DNA from: Streptosporangium album
GTDB lineage: Bacteria; Actinomycetota; Actinomycetes; Streptosporangiales; Streptosporangiaceae
NCBI RefSeq assembly: GCF_014203795.1
Contig: NZ_JACHJU010000006.1
Span: forward strand, 62,001 to 126,000
DNA: 64,000 nt
Reading direction: 5' to 3'
Below, piece by piece: positions 8,490 to 16,369 of the stretch. The notes beneath the pieces are model-generated. The model did no database searches and was not told where the DNA came from. It saw nothing but the letters and a program-made list of their open reading frames with translations. The translations under genes were made by a program, and so were the position numbers. Numbering within the stretch: the stretch's first letter is position 1; each line of letters begins with the position of its first letter.

Positions 8490-8558
8490 GTTGCCAATTT
8501 TTGCAACAGTTGCAACTTATTTTGCGCTGACCGCAACTAGTCGCATACGTTTGCAAAC
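8490..8558. promoter_or_regulatory. Palindromes between iclR-type gene and ABC operon
   Basis: TTGCAACAGTTGCAA (8501-8515) is a perfect palindrome around one base. GTTTGCAAAC (8549-8558) is a second perfect palindrome, and GTTGC/GCAAC also pair at 8490-8507. All share a TTGCAA core, which suggests repeated binding of one regulator, most simply the IclR protein. Confidence 0.6.
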
Positions 8559-8588
8559 TCATGCAAGCGTAAATGAAGGCGGTCACTC

Positions 8589-9242
8589 ATGAGTTTCAGC
8601 GAGTATGTGATCTCGCGCTGGGGCACTCTCTCGCTGGCCGCCGCCGAACACGCCCTCGTGGTGGGGATCGCCATCGGCATCGCCACGGTCGTCGGCGTCG
8701 GTATAGGGCTCCTCGCCCATGATGTCCCCAAGGTGCGGAGCGGCTCGCTGACGATCTCCGCCGCGATCCTGACGGTCCCCTCCCTGGCACTGCTCACGCT
8801 GCTCATCCCGCTCACCGGACTCGGCTGGGGATCCACGCTGGTCGCGCTGACCGCGTACGCGTTTCTGCCGATCATCCGGAACACGGTGACCGGGCTACGC
8901 GGCGTGGACGCCGCCACGGTGGAGGCAGGGCGCGGGATGGGGCTGAGCCGTAGCCGTGTCCTGCTGAAGGTGCAGCTGCCGCTGGCCTGGCCGCTGATCC
9001 TGGCAGGCGTGCGCATCGCGACGCAGATGCTTATCGGCATCGCGGCCATCGCCGCCTACGTCGACGGGCCCGGGCTCGGCACGCAGATCTTCGAGGGGCT
9101 CTCCCGGCTCGGCTCGGTGAACTCGCTCAACGCGACGCTCGCGGGCACGCTCGGCATCGTGGTCATCGCCGTGCTGTTCGACCTGTTCTTCTTCACCGTC
9201 CGCCAACTGACCATTCCAAGGGGGCTCCGTGTTCGGCAGTGA
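8589..9242 (+). CDS. Osmoprotectant/quaternary-amine ABC transporter permease 1
   Basis: This 217-residue inner-membrane permease has about five or six transmembrane helices and a binding-protein-dependent transport loop (VEAGRGMGLSRSRVLLKVQLPLAW in pieces, about residues 114-137). It belongs to the OpuB/OpuC/ProW-like group that imports glycine betaine, choline, carnitine or similar compounds. The start follows GAAGGCGG. Its end overlaps the next gene by 14 bases, so the two are translationally coupled. The whole set of permease, ATPase, permease and binding protein matches the OpuC-type arrangement; the substrate is not readable from sequence. Confidence 0.85.
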   Translation: MSFSEYVISRWGTLSLAAAEHALVVGIAIGIATVVGVGIGLLAHDVPKVRSGSLTISAAILTVPSLALLTLLIPLTGLGWGSTLVALTAYAFLPIIRNTVTGLRGVDAATVEAGRGMGLSRSRVLLKVQLPLAWPLILAGVRIATQMLIGIAAIAAYVDGPGLGTQIFEGLSRLGSVNSLNATLAGTLGIVVIAVLFDLFFFTVRQLTIPRGLRVRQ

Positions 9243-10230
9243 CACCGAAGGCGTGCGTATCGAGTTGCGCGGGTTGACCAAGCAGTACCCAGGCCAGGAC
9301 GCGCCCGCGGTCGACGACGTCAACCTCGACATCCCCGCCGGAGAGCTCGTGGTCTTCGTCGGCCCGTCGGGCTGTGGCAAGACGACCACGATGAAGATGA
9401 TCAATCGTCTGGTCGAGCCCACATCGGGCGAGATCCGCATCGGCGGCAAGGACATCCTGAGCCTGCATCCCGATGAGCTACGCAGGCACATCGGCTACGC
9501 CATCCAGCAGGTGGGGCTGTTCCCGCACATGACCATCGGGCAGAACATCGGCCTGGTGCCGAAGCTGCTGGGCTGGCCGGCGGCCCGGACGGCCGCCCGG
9601 GTCGAGGAACTGCTGTCACTGGTCAACCTGGAGCCGTCGCTGTTCCACGACCGCTATCCCCGCCAGCTCTCCGGGGGGCAGCAGCAGCGCGTCGGCGTGG
9701 CCAGGGCGCTGGCGGCCGATCCACCCGTGATGTTGATGGACGAGCCCTTCGGCGCCACCGACCCCATCACGCGTGAGCATCTGCAGAAGGAGTTCGTCAA
9801 ACTCCAGAGGCAGCTGCGCAAGACGATCATTTTCGTCACCCACGACTTCGAGGAGGCCATCAAGCTGGGCGACCGCATCGCCGTACTGAAGGAGCGGTCG
9901 CACATCGCGCAGTACGACACGCCCGCGAACATCCTCGCCCAACCCGCCGACGCCTACGTCGCCGGCTTCATCGGCGAGGACGCCACGCTCAAACGGCTCG
10001 CGCTGCTGCGCGTGGAGGACCTGCCGTGCGCGGGGCCGCCGAACGGCGCGGGCCTGCCGCCGGTCGTCGCGGGCACCAGCCTGCGCGAGGCGCTGGACGT
10101 CATGATCGCGCACGGCACCGACCGCTGCAGTACGCCCTCCGGCGTGCTGACCTACGCGGCGCTGTGCGAGGCGATGAGATCCGGGCCCGGGGCCGTGCCG
10201 CAGGAGGAAGTGGTCGCCGGTGACCGCTGA
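9229..10230 (+). CDS. Osmoprotectant ABC transporter ATP-binding protein
   Basis: This ATPase of 333 residues powers the importer. Walker A GPSGCGKTTTMK is near residue 45, the Q-loop at QQVGLFPHMT, the signature LSGGQQQRVGVARAL near 145, and Walker B VMLMDEPFGATDP near 165. It has the OpuCA/ProV layout but a short C-terminal tail with at most one CBS-like segment (GTSLREALDVMIAHGTDR). Relatives with two CBS domains sense ionic strength, so osmotic gating may be reduced here. The start is a GTG inside the end of permease 1, and its end overlaps permease 2 by 11 bases. Confidence 0.9.
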   Translation: MFGSDTEGVRIELRGLTKQYPGQDAPAVDDVNLDIPAGELVVFVGPSGCGKTTTMKMINRLVEPTSGEIRIGGKDILSLHPDELRRHIGYAIQQVGLFPHMTIGQNIGLVPKLLGWPAARTAARVEELLSLVNLEPSLFHDRYPRQLSGGQQQRVGVARALAADPPVMLMDEPFGATDPITREHLQKEFVKLQRQLRKTIIFVTHDFEEAIKLGDRIAVLKERSHIAQYDTPANILAQPADAYVAGFIGEDATLKRLALLRVEDLPCAGPPNGAGLPPVVAGTSLREALDVMIAHGTDRCSTPSGVLTYAALCEAMRSGPGAVPQEEVVAGDR

Positions 10231-10987
10231 GACAGTCGCCGTCGGCCGGGTGCGACCGGCCGGAGGAGCCTTGGGGCTGCGCCACCTCATCACCCCGCTC
10301 GCCGTCTGCGCCGCGCTGGCCGCCCTGTACGCCTGGGTCGGCACACTTGAGCTCGACTCCATCGAACGGCGCAGCCTCAACCGGACGGTGATCCTGACCA
10401 AGGCCGTGGAGCACATTCAGCTGACCCTCGTTGCGACGGCGCTCGTGCTGGTCATCGCGATCCCACTGGGCATCGTCGCCTCGCGCGCCAGGAACCGGCT
10501 GATCACGCCGGTCATCCTCACCGCGGCCAACCTGGGCCAGGCGATTCCCTGCATCGGGCTTCTCGTGCTGTGCACCTTCCTGATGGGAGTGGGCTTCCAG
10601 ACCGCCCTGGTGGGGCTGGTGGCATATGCGGTGCTCCCGGTGCTGCGCAACACGATGATCGGGGTTCAGCAGGTCGATCCGACTCTCATCGAGGCCGCCC
10701 GGGGCATGGGGATGACCAGAGGGCAGATCCTGCGGCGGGTGGAACTCAAGCTGGCCGTTCCCGCGATTCTCGCCGGTCTGCGGACGGCGCTCGTCCTCAC
10801 CGTCGGCGTCGCCACACTCGGCGCGTTCGTCGCCGCGGGCGGCTTCGGTGAGCTGATCATCAACGGGCTCAAGCTGAATCGCATGCCCGTGACCGTCGTC
10901 GGCGCCGTGCTGACCGCGTGCATCGCCTTCGCCGTCGACTGGCTGGGCGCACTCGCCGAGAACCTGCTCAAGCCCCGCGGCATGTGA
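10220..10987 (+). CDS. Osmoprotectant ABC transporter permease 2
   Basis: This second membrane permease has 255 residues and about six helices. The cytoplasmic coupling loop with IEAARGMGMTRGQILRRVEL lies at about residues 155-175. It pairs with the first permease to form the heterodimeric channel. The start is a GTG overlapping the ATPase stop. A 54-base gap separates it from the binding-protein gene. The N-terminal 25 residues are hydrophilic and precede the first helix. Confidence 0.87.
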   Translation: MTAETVAVGRVRPAGGALGLRHLITPLAVCAALAALYAWVGTLELDSIERRSLNRTVILTKAVEHIQLTLVATALVLVIAIPLGIVASRARNRLITPVILTAANLGQAIPCIGLLVLCTFLMGVGFQTALVGLVAYAVLPVLRNTMIGVQQVDPTLIEAARGMGMTRGQILRRVELKLAVPAILAGLRTALVLTVGVATLGAFVAAGGFGELIINGLKLNRMPVTVVGAVLTACIAFAVDWLGALAENLLKPRGM

Positions 10988-11041
10988 CCGCGCCCCGCAT
11001 CCGACCGTCCGCAATCCCGATCCGAAAAGGTGTCTTCAGCC

Positions 11042-12013
11042 ATGGGTGCACGAACCCTCCGCCATACGCTCGCCCTGCTCGCCGCCGCGACGTTGACCGT
11101 GACCACCGTGAGCGGCTGCGGCTCCGCCGACGCCGTCGAAGCATCGAGCGCGGGTAACGAGCTCGCCGGCGCCAAGTTCGTCATCGGTTCCAAGGACTTC
11201 ACCGAGAACATCATGCTCGGGCAGATCACCGTGCAGCTGCTCAAGGCACACGGGGCCGAGGTCGTCGACAAGACCAACCTCGGCGGCACCGCTCCCAACC
11301 GTAAGGCTCTGGAGTCCGGATCGATCGATATGTACTGGGACTACTCAGGCACCGGATGGATCGAGCACCTGAAGAACGCCACCCCCATCCAGGACTCGGC
11401 CGAACAGTTCAAGGCCACGGCGGCGGCGGACCTGGAGAAGAACAAGATCCAGTGGATCGGGCCGACCCCGCTGAACAACACCTATGCCCTGGCGATCCGT
11501 TCGGAGAAGGCCAAGGAGCTCGGCGTCAAGACGATCTCCGACGTGGTCGAGCTGTCGAAGTCCAAGCCCGAGGAGGTCACGCTGTGCATCGAGACGGAGT
11601 TCTCGACCCGTGACGACGGCCTGCCGGGACTGTCCAAGGCCTACGGCATGACCATCCCGAAGGACCGGATCAGCCTGCTGGACACCGGCGTCGTCTACAC
11701 CGAGACGGACAAGGGGCAGACCTGCAACTTCGGTGAGGTGTTCACCACCGACGGGCGTATCGCCGCGCTCGACCTCACGGTGCTGCAGGACGACAAGCAC
11801 TTCTTCCCGTCCTACAACGCCGCCGTCACCCTGCGGCAGGAGACTTACCAGAAGCACCCCGCGCTCGAGAAGGTGCTCCAGCCGGTGATCGACAAGCTGG
11901 ACGACGCGACCATGCAGAAGCTCAACGCCCGGGTCGACGTCGACGGCGAGGAGCCGGGCAAGGTCTCCGCCGACTGGCTCGACAAGTCGGGCTTCCTCGG
12001 CAGCGGATCATAG
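11042..12013 (+). CDS. Osmoprotectant-type substrate-binding lipoprotein
   Basis: This extracytoplasmic binding protein of 323 residues has a lipoprotein signal ending in the lipobox VSGC (Cys near residue 23). The body begins KFVIGSKDFTENIMLGQI and continues with GSIDMYWDYSGTGW, a pattern characteristic of the OpuBC/ProX-like type 2 fold that binds betaine or choline in an aromatic cage. The ATG at 11042 was chosen over a GTG 12 bases upstream because AAAAGG lies at the right distance. It closes the operon; a large inverted repeat follows at 12015-12102. Confidence 0.88.
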   Translation: MGARTLRHTLALLAAATLTVTTVSGCGSADAVEASSAGNELAGAKFVIGSKDFTENIMLGQITVQLLKAHGAEVVDKTNLGGTAPNRKALESGSIDMYWDYSGTGWIEHLKNATPIQDSAEQFKATAAADLEKNKIQWIGPTPLNNTYALAIRSEKAKELGVKTISDVVELSKSKPEEVTLCIETEFSTRDDGLPGLSKAYGMTIPKDRISLLDTGVVYTETDKGQTCNFGEVFTTDGRIAALDLTVLQDDKHFFPSYNAAVTLRQETYQKHPALEKVLQPVIDKLDDATMQKLNARVDVDGEEPGKVSADWLDKSGFLGSGS

Positions 12014-12014
12014 C

Positions 12015-12102
12015 GGCGGAACCACCGCGCGCCACCGGACGGCGGACGGGCCCGTACGGCGTCCGCGGAGGCTCTTCCCCGGTGCGTCCGGTGGTTCCCG
12101 CC
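12015..12102. repeat. Long imperfect inverted repeat after the ABC operon
   Basis: Outer arms at 12015-12026 and 12090-12102 pair (GGCGGAACCACC with GGTGGTTCCCGCC, one bulge), and inner segments around 12031-12038 and 12079-12086 (CACCGG/CCGGTG) also pair. It could form one extended hairpin downstream of the binding-protein gene. There is no T run, so termination is only suggested. Confidence 0.5.
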
Positions 12103-12181
12103 GGATACCGGGGATGGAATGCTGAGCGGGGGTACGTGGTTATGCGAGCCGTACAGCTGTGAGAGACAAGAGGAGCCAACG

Positions 12182-12553
12182 GTGGCCACCATCGAGGTAA
12201 CCGAGAAGAACTTCAACGAGATCGCCGATGAGGGGATCGTCCTGCTGGACTTCTGGGCGGCCTGGTGCGGGCCGTGCCGCACGTTCGGGCCGATCTTCGA
12301 GAAGTCGTCGGAGAAGCACGACGACATCAAGTTCGGCAAGATCGACACCGAGGCGGAGCAGGCGCTGGCCCAGGGCTTCGAGATCACCTCGATCCCGACG
12401 ATCATGGCGATCCGCGACGGCATCGTCGTCTTCGCCCAGCCCGGAGCCCTGCCCGCGCCGGCCCTGGAGGATCTGATCGGTCAGGTCCGCGCGCTCGACA
12501 TGGAGGCCATCCGCGCCGAGCTCGCGAGCGAGATGGGCACTCAGAACAACTGA
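12182..12553 (+). CDS. trxA: Thioredoxin
   Basis: This small cytoplasmic disulfide reductase of 123 residues has the active site WCGPC at residues 28-32 and the cis-proline segment SIPTIMAI near residue 74. The GTG at 12182 was chosen because AGAGGAG precedes it and the protein then starts at the thioredoxin fold. A 15-residue C-terminal tail (about 108-123) is longer than in classical thioredoxins of about 108 residues. It is monocistronic, with a hairpin terminator downstream. The gene symbol is generic; several trx genes are usual in actinomycetes. Confidence 0.9.
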   Translation: MATIEVTEKNFNEIADEGIVLLDFWAAWCGPCRTFGPIFEKSSEKHDDIKFGKIDTEAEQALAQGFEITSIPTIMAIRDGIVVFAQPGALPAPALEDLIGQVRALDMEAIRAELASEMGTQNN

Positions 12554-12611
12554 TGCCCCGGATCGGGAAAGCCCCGCAGCCGCGGTAGCGCGTTCCAGTG
12601 GGACGGCCTGG

Positions 12612-12648
12612 AAGGGGGCGCCGCCCGTCGGGCAGGCGGTGCCCCTTT
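12612..12648 (+). terminator. Hairpin between thioredoxin gene and SapA-like gene
   Basis: Arms 12614-12625 and 12635-12645 pair (GGGGGCGCCGCC with GGCGGTGCCCC, one bulge and one G-U), followed by TTT. It serves thioredoxin and possibly the convergent gene. Confidence 0.65.
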
Positions 12649-12703
12649 CGCCGGTCGCCTCCGCCGCCGCGCGCGACCACGAGCGGGAGCGGTGCAGGTC
12701 GGC

Positions 12704-13027
12704 TCAGCCGCAGTGCACCCATTCCGAGATGAAGTAGATCTCAGGGCTCTGGCCGCCCCATTGAATGCACTTGCCCGCCGCGTTGACCTTGACCGGGCCG
12801 GCGTAAATCTTGAACTGACCCTCGTCCCTTGTGAAAGCGGCACCGCTGCTGGCCCGGATCACGGCCGAGAGGTAGGAGGCCGTGCCGGTCGTCTTCTTCC
12901 AGGTGACCACACAGTTGGTGGTGCCGTTGTAGAGCAGGTAGGCGGTGGCGCTGCGCAGATCGAACTGGTCGATCACGTGGTAGGAGCCGCCGCCGCAGGT
13001 CGTGGTCGTCGCTTCTCGGCGCGTCAT
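12704..13027 (-). CDS. SapA-like (spore-associated protein) domain, N-terminus missing
   Basis: The 107 residues from the ATG at 13027 resemble the mature part of spore-associated protein A and its secreted relatives: CGGGSYHVID, YLLYNGTTNCVVTWKK, FKIYAGPVKVNAAGKCIQWGG and a C-terminal WVHCG. Four cysteines could form two disulfides. Members of this family carry a Sec signal peptide. None can be found here: the residues before CGGGS are MTRREATTTT, and no upstream start gives a hydrophobic leader. It is probably an N-terminally decayed copy, or the start lies across an unseen frameshift. A convergent terminator hairpin lies beyond its 3' end. Confidence 0.6.
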   Translation of the reverse strand: MTRREATTTTCGGGSYHVIDQFDLRSATAYLLYNGTTNCVVTWKKTTGTASYLSAVIRASSGAAFTRDEGQFKIYAGPVKVNAAGKCIQWGGQSPEIYFISEWVHCG

Positions 13028-13403
13028 CAGGGGGAGGACGTGGTCGGCGCGGTGCCCCCGGTCCATGGGGTGGTGCCTGGCACTGGTGCTACCGCCCATC
13101 CGGGGCGCACCTGCCCGCGGCCTTGACTGTGACCATGATCGGGACAGTTTAACCCTAAAGTGATCATTGTTGCACTCTGGGAAGCTTGTCGCTTTTGGTG
13201 AAAATCGCAGCCTGGGGGAAGGCGTTGCGCATGAGTTCGGCACCGCAGTCCCGGGATCGCTCAGGGCGGCCCGGCGGCGTGAAGACGGGCGCCCGCTCGT
13301 TGTGAGCGGGCGCCCGGAATCGCTTGGGATCAGTCCGTCGCGACAACCCCTTGGAACCCAGGAGCGGAGGTTCGGGGCTTTCGGCGGAGTCGCCTCCGGT
13401 GGG
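13028..13403. other. Intergenic stretch between SapA-like gene and DAHP synthase
   Basis: It holds the DAHP synthase terminator at 13286-13316 and, nearer the SapA-like gene, an AT-richer patch around 13150-13200 that may be promoter DNA. No gene is supported. Confidence 0.5.
13286..13316 (-). terminator. Hairpin downstream of DAHP synthase
   Basis: A perfect 13-base stem (13286-13298 with 13304-13316, CGGGCGCCCGCTC and its complement) closes a GTTGT loop. It lies about 90 bases past the DAHP synthase stop, with no clear U run. Confidence 0.6.
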
Positions 13404-14735
13404 TCAGACCGAGCGGTACAGCTCCGCCACCCGGAAGGCCAGGTCCAGCGACTGGCCCCGGTTGAGGCGCGGGTCGCAGGCCGTCTCGTAGCGCCGTGCC
13501 AGGTCGCTCTCGGCGATGTCCCAGCCGCCGCCCACGCATTCGGTGACGTCGTCACCGGTCAGCTCGATGTGGATGCCTCCCGGGTGGGTGCCGAGCGCGC
13601 CGTGCACCTCGAAGAAGCCGGCGACCTCGTTCAGCACGTCGTCCAGGCGGCGGGTCTTGTGGCCGCTGGGAGCCTCGAACGTGTTGCCGTGCATCGGGTC
13701 GCAGATCCACGCCACCGTCGCACCGCTCGCGGTGACCTTCTCCACCAGTGTGGGAAGGTGGTCGCGGATCTTCGAGGCGCCCATCCGGGTGATGAACGTG
13801 AGGCGTCCGGGCTCGTTGTCCGGGTTCAGCTTCTCGATCAGGGCGAGGGCGTCCTCGGGGCTGGTCGTGGGGCCGAGCTTCACCCCGATCGGGTTGCGGA
13901 TCCGGGAGAAGAACTCCACGTGCGCGCCGTCGAGCTGGCGGGTGCGCTCGCCGATCCAGACCATGTGGGCCGAGACGTCGTACGGCTGACCGGTCCGCGA
14001 GTCGATCCTGGTGAGCGCCCGGTCGTAGTCGAGGATCAGCGCCTCGTGCGAGGAGTAGAACTCGACACTGTGGAACTCCTCCGGCTCGGCCCCGCAGGCG
14101 CGCATGAACGCCAGCGCCTGGTCGATCTCCCGGGCGAGCTGCTCGTAGCGCTTCCCGGCCGGGGACTCGGCCACGAAGTCCTGGTTCCAGGCGTGCACCT
14201 GGCGCAGGTCGGCGTAGCCGCCCTTGGTGAAGGCGCGGGCCAGGTTCAGCGTCACGGCCGAGGAGTGGTAGGCGCGCAGCAGCCGCCAGGGGTCGGGGAC
14301 ACGTGACCCGGGGGTGAAGTCGAAGCCGTTGACCATGTCGCCGCGGTAGGCGGGCAGCTCCACGCCGTCACGGGTCTCGTTGTTCTTGGATCGCGGTTTG
14401 GCGAACTGCCCGGCCATCCGGCCGATCTTCACGACCGGCACCTTCGCCGCGTAGGTGAGCACGATCGCCATCTGCAGCAGCGTCTTCAGCTTGTTGCGCA
14501 CGTCGTCCGCGGTGGCCCCGGCGAACGTCTCGGCGCAGTCGCCGCCCTGCAGCACGAAGGCCTCGCCACGCGCCACCGCCGCCAGGTCCGCCTTGAGGTT
14601 GTCACACTCCCCGGCGAACACCAGGGGCGGCAGCCCCGCCAGTTCGGCGACGACCTTGTCCAGCTCGCCGCGGTCGGGCCACTCGGGCTGCTGCGCCGCA
14701 GGCAGCTGCCGCCAGGAATCGAGGTTGATGCTCAC
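13404..14735 (-). CDS. Class II 3-deoxy-7-phosphoheptulonate (DAHP) synthase
   Basis: This 443-residue enzyme condenses phosphoenolpyruvate with erythrose 4-phosphate, the first step of the shikimate pathway to aromatic amino acids. Class II hallmarks are clear: FVLQGGDCAETF with the metal-ligand Cys67, the KIGRMAGQFAKPRS loop near residue 105, and the CDPMHGNTFEAPSGHKTR motif near 345. Length matches plant and actinobacterial enzymes. The start is a GTG at 14735 giving SINLDSWRQLPAAQQPEWPD in parts, as in relatives; no strong ribosome site is seen. An FAD monooxygenase gene lies 66 bases upstream in the same direction. Confidence 0.95.
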   Translation of the reverse strand: MSINLDSWRQLPAAQQPEWPDRGELDKVVAELAGLPPLVFAGECDNLKADLAAVARGEAFVLQGGDCAETFAGATADDVRNKLKTLLQMAIVLTYAAKVPVVKIGRMAGQFAKPRSKNNETRDGVELPAYRGDMVNGFDFTPGSRVPDPWRLLRAYHSSAVTLNLARAFTKGGYADLRQVHAWNQDFVAESPAGKRYEQLAREIDQALAFMRACGAEPEEFHSVEFYSSHEALILDYDRALTRIDSRTGQPYDVSAHMVWIGERTRQLDGAHVEFFSRIRNPIGVKLGPTTSPEDALALIEKLNPDNEPGRLTFITRMGASKIRDHLPTLVEKVTASGATVAWICDPMHGNTFEAPSGHKTRRLDDVLNEVAGFFEVHGALGTHPGGIHIELTGDDVTECVGGGWDIAESDLARRYETACDPRLNRGQSLDLAFRVAELYRSV

Positions 14736-14801
14736 GACATACCAGGCTATTGCAACCGGGCGCGCGAACTCACCTTATTGTCCACGGAGTGAGAAACTTC
14801 T

Positions 14802-16019
14802 TTATACATCGTGAGACCCTGCCGGGGTTCCGACATGCTCGGGGCGGACTCCGAAGCCGATGAAACGGCGGGCGAGGGCGCCGATCACCGGCAGCCGGGA
14901 GATGTCACGCGGCAGTCTCAACGGCCGGGCGTCTCCGGACAGGGCGCGGCTGATCAACCGGTCCTGCACCACGCGCTGGGCGAACTGGGTGATCACGGTG
15001 GGCGGAGTGCGGCGACGCTGGACCCTGGCGAGCAGGGACTCGGGAATCTCGGTTCCGGCGGCCAGCGGTCCGGCCAGCAGGTTGGCCGCGGCCACCGCGT
15101 CCTGCACGGCCAGATTGATGCCGACGCCGAAGACCGGGGACATGGCGTGTGCCGCGTCACCGATGATCAACAGGCCCGGCCGGTGCCAGCGGCGCAGCCG
15201 GTTGAGCGCGACCGACAGCACGTTCACCTCGCCGAAGCCCGACAGCAGCCCCACCCGGTCGGCGAGGAAGGGCAGCAGCCCGGCGACCGGACCGCGGAGC
15301 GCCTCTATGCCCCGGGCCCGCAGGGCGTCGAAACCGCCCTTGGGGATCAGATAGGCGAGCTGCCAGTAGGTCTCGCGGTTGATCGCCACCATCATGTGGC
15401 CGGTGGACACGCGCAGGAACAGCTGGTCGGGGTCCGTGGACTCGCGCGGCAGCCGGAACCACAGCACGTCCATCGGCGCGCCGTGCTCCACCGGGACGAG
15501 CCCGGCTGCCCGGCGCACGTCGGAGTGCCGGCCGTCGGTGGCCACGGTGAGCGCCGCCCGCAGCTCGTGCTCGCCGTCGGCGTCCCGGTAACGGACCCCG
15601 CGCACCGCGTCGCCCTCCCGGATCACGTCGTGGACCTCGGCGTTCATGACGAGGCGGAAGGTGGGGTACCGCTTGGCGGCGTCGGTCACCAGGTTGAGGA
15701 AGTCCCACTGCGGCACAAAGGCGATGTAGCCGTAGCGGCCGGGGAGCCTGGACAGGTCGGCGATCGGCACCATGGCGTCGTCGGTCCACACGGTCATGCG
15801 CTGCGCCTTGCGGTGGGGCAGCCGGTCGAACTCCCCGGCCAGGCCGAGCTCGTCGAGGAGTTGCAGGGTCGAGGGGTGGATGGTGTCGCCCCTGAAGTCG
15901 CGCAGGAAGTCGCCATGCTTCTCCAGCAGCGTCACCTGGACTCCGGCGCGGGCCAGCAGCAGGGCGAGAACGGCTCCCGCGGGGCCGCCCCCCACGATCA
16001 CGCATGTGCTCTGATCCAT
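14802..16019 (-). CDS. FAD-dependent monooxygenase of the p-hydroxybenzoate hydroxylase fold
   Basis: This 405-residue flavoprotein has three FAD/NADPH motifs: the Rossmann GGGPAGAVLALLLARAG near residue 10, the DGRHSDVR-type DG motif near 158, and GDAAHAMSPVFGVGINLAVQD near 285. Such enzymes hydroxylate or epoxidise aromatic or polyketide-like substrates with NAD(P)H and oxygen. The substrate cannot be deduced; no biosynthetic cluster surrounds it. The start ATG at 16019 follows GGGTGATG. A near-perfect 44-base hairpin stands about 25 bases upstream of the start. Confidence 0.85.
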   Translation of the reverse strand: MDQSTCVIVGGGPAGAVLALLLARAGVQVTLLEKHGDFLRDFRGDTIHPSTLQLLDELGLAGEFDRLPHRKAQRMTVWTDDAMVPIADLSRLPGRYGYIAFVPQWDFLNLVTDAAKRYPTFRLVMNAEVHDVIREGDAVRGVRYRDADGEHELRAALTVATDGRHSDVRRAAGLVPVEHGAPMDVLWFRLPRESTDPDQLFLRVSTGHMMVAINRETYWQLAYLIPKGGFDALRARGIEALRGPVAGLLPFLADRVGLLSGFGEVNVLSVALNRLRRWHRPGLLIIGDAAHAMSPVFGVGINLAVQDAVAAANLLAGPLAAGTEIPESLLARVQRRRTPPTVITQFAQRVVQDRLISRALSGDARPLRLPRDISRLPVIGALARRFIGFGVRPEHVGTPAGSHDV

Positions 16020-16044
16020 AATTCATCACCCATTGAAATTTTGG

Positions 16045-16088
16045 CACAGGGAACCCGGGAAGGGAACACCCTTGCCGGGTTCCCTGTG
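16045..16088. repeat. Near-perfect 44-base hairpin just upstream of the FAD monooxygenase
   Basis: CACAGGGAACCCGG (16045-16058) pairs perfectly with CCGGGTTCCCTGTG (16075-16088), and the intervening AAGGG and CCCTT also pair. It lies in the leader of the monooxygenase, close enough to occlude or expose its ribosome site region, and has no U run. Confidence 0.75.
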
Positions 16089-16369
16089 GTGTCGGCGAAA
16101 TTTCCAACGGATAGTGAAGTAATCCCAACGACTTTCACGTGATCTTGCCGTACTCGACGTGGGTGAGAACGAGAGCGGCCTTGGCGATATCGCCGACTCG
16201 GCTGGGGCTGAGCGTGATGTGCTGAAGCGTCCGCCGGCGTTGCTCCAGCGGTCCGTCGGCGCGGGCCCGCTCCGGTGCGTCCTTCGGTTCGGGTGCCCGC
16301 CGCGCCCGGACCGACTCTCCATGACCTCGACGATGCGGGCCGGCCCCTCGTCAACCGTCCGCCACGCCC
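16089..16369. other. Intergenic stretch between FAD monooxygenase and GntR-TetR gene
   Basis: No gene is supported. On the minus strand one frame spells a short sense-like tail (ITLSPSRVGDIAKAALVL, then a stop near 16139) that might be the last residues of a lost gene, but I do not recognise it. Confidence 0.35.
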
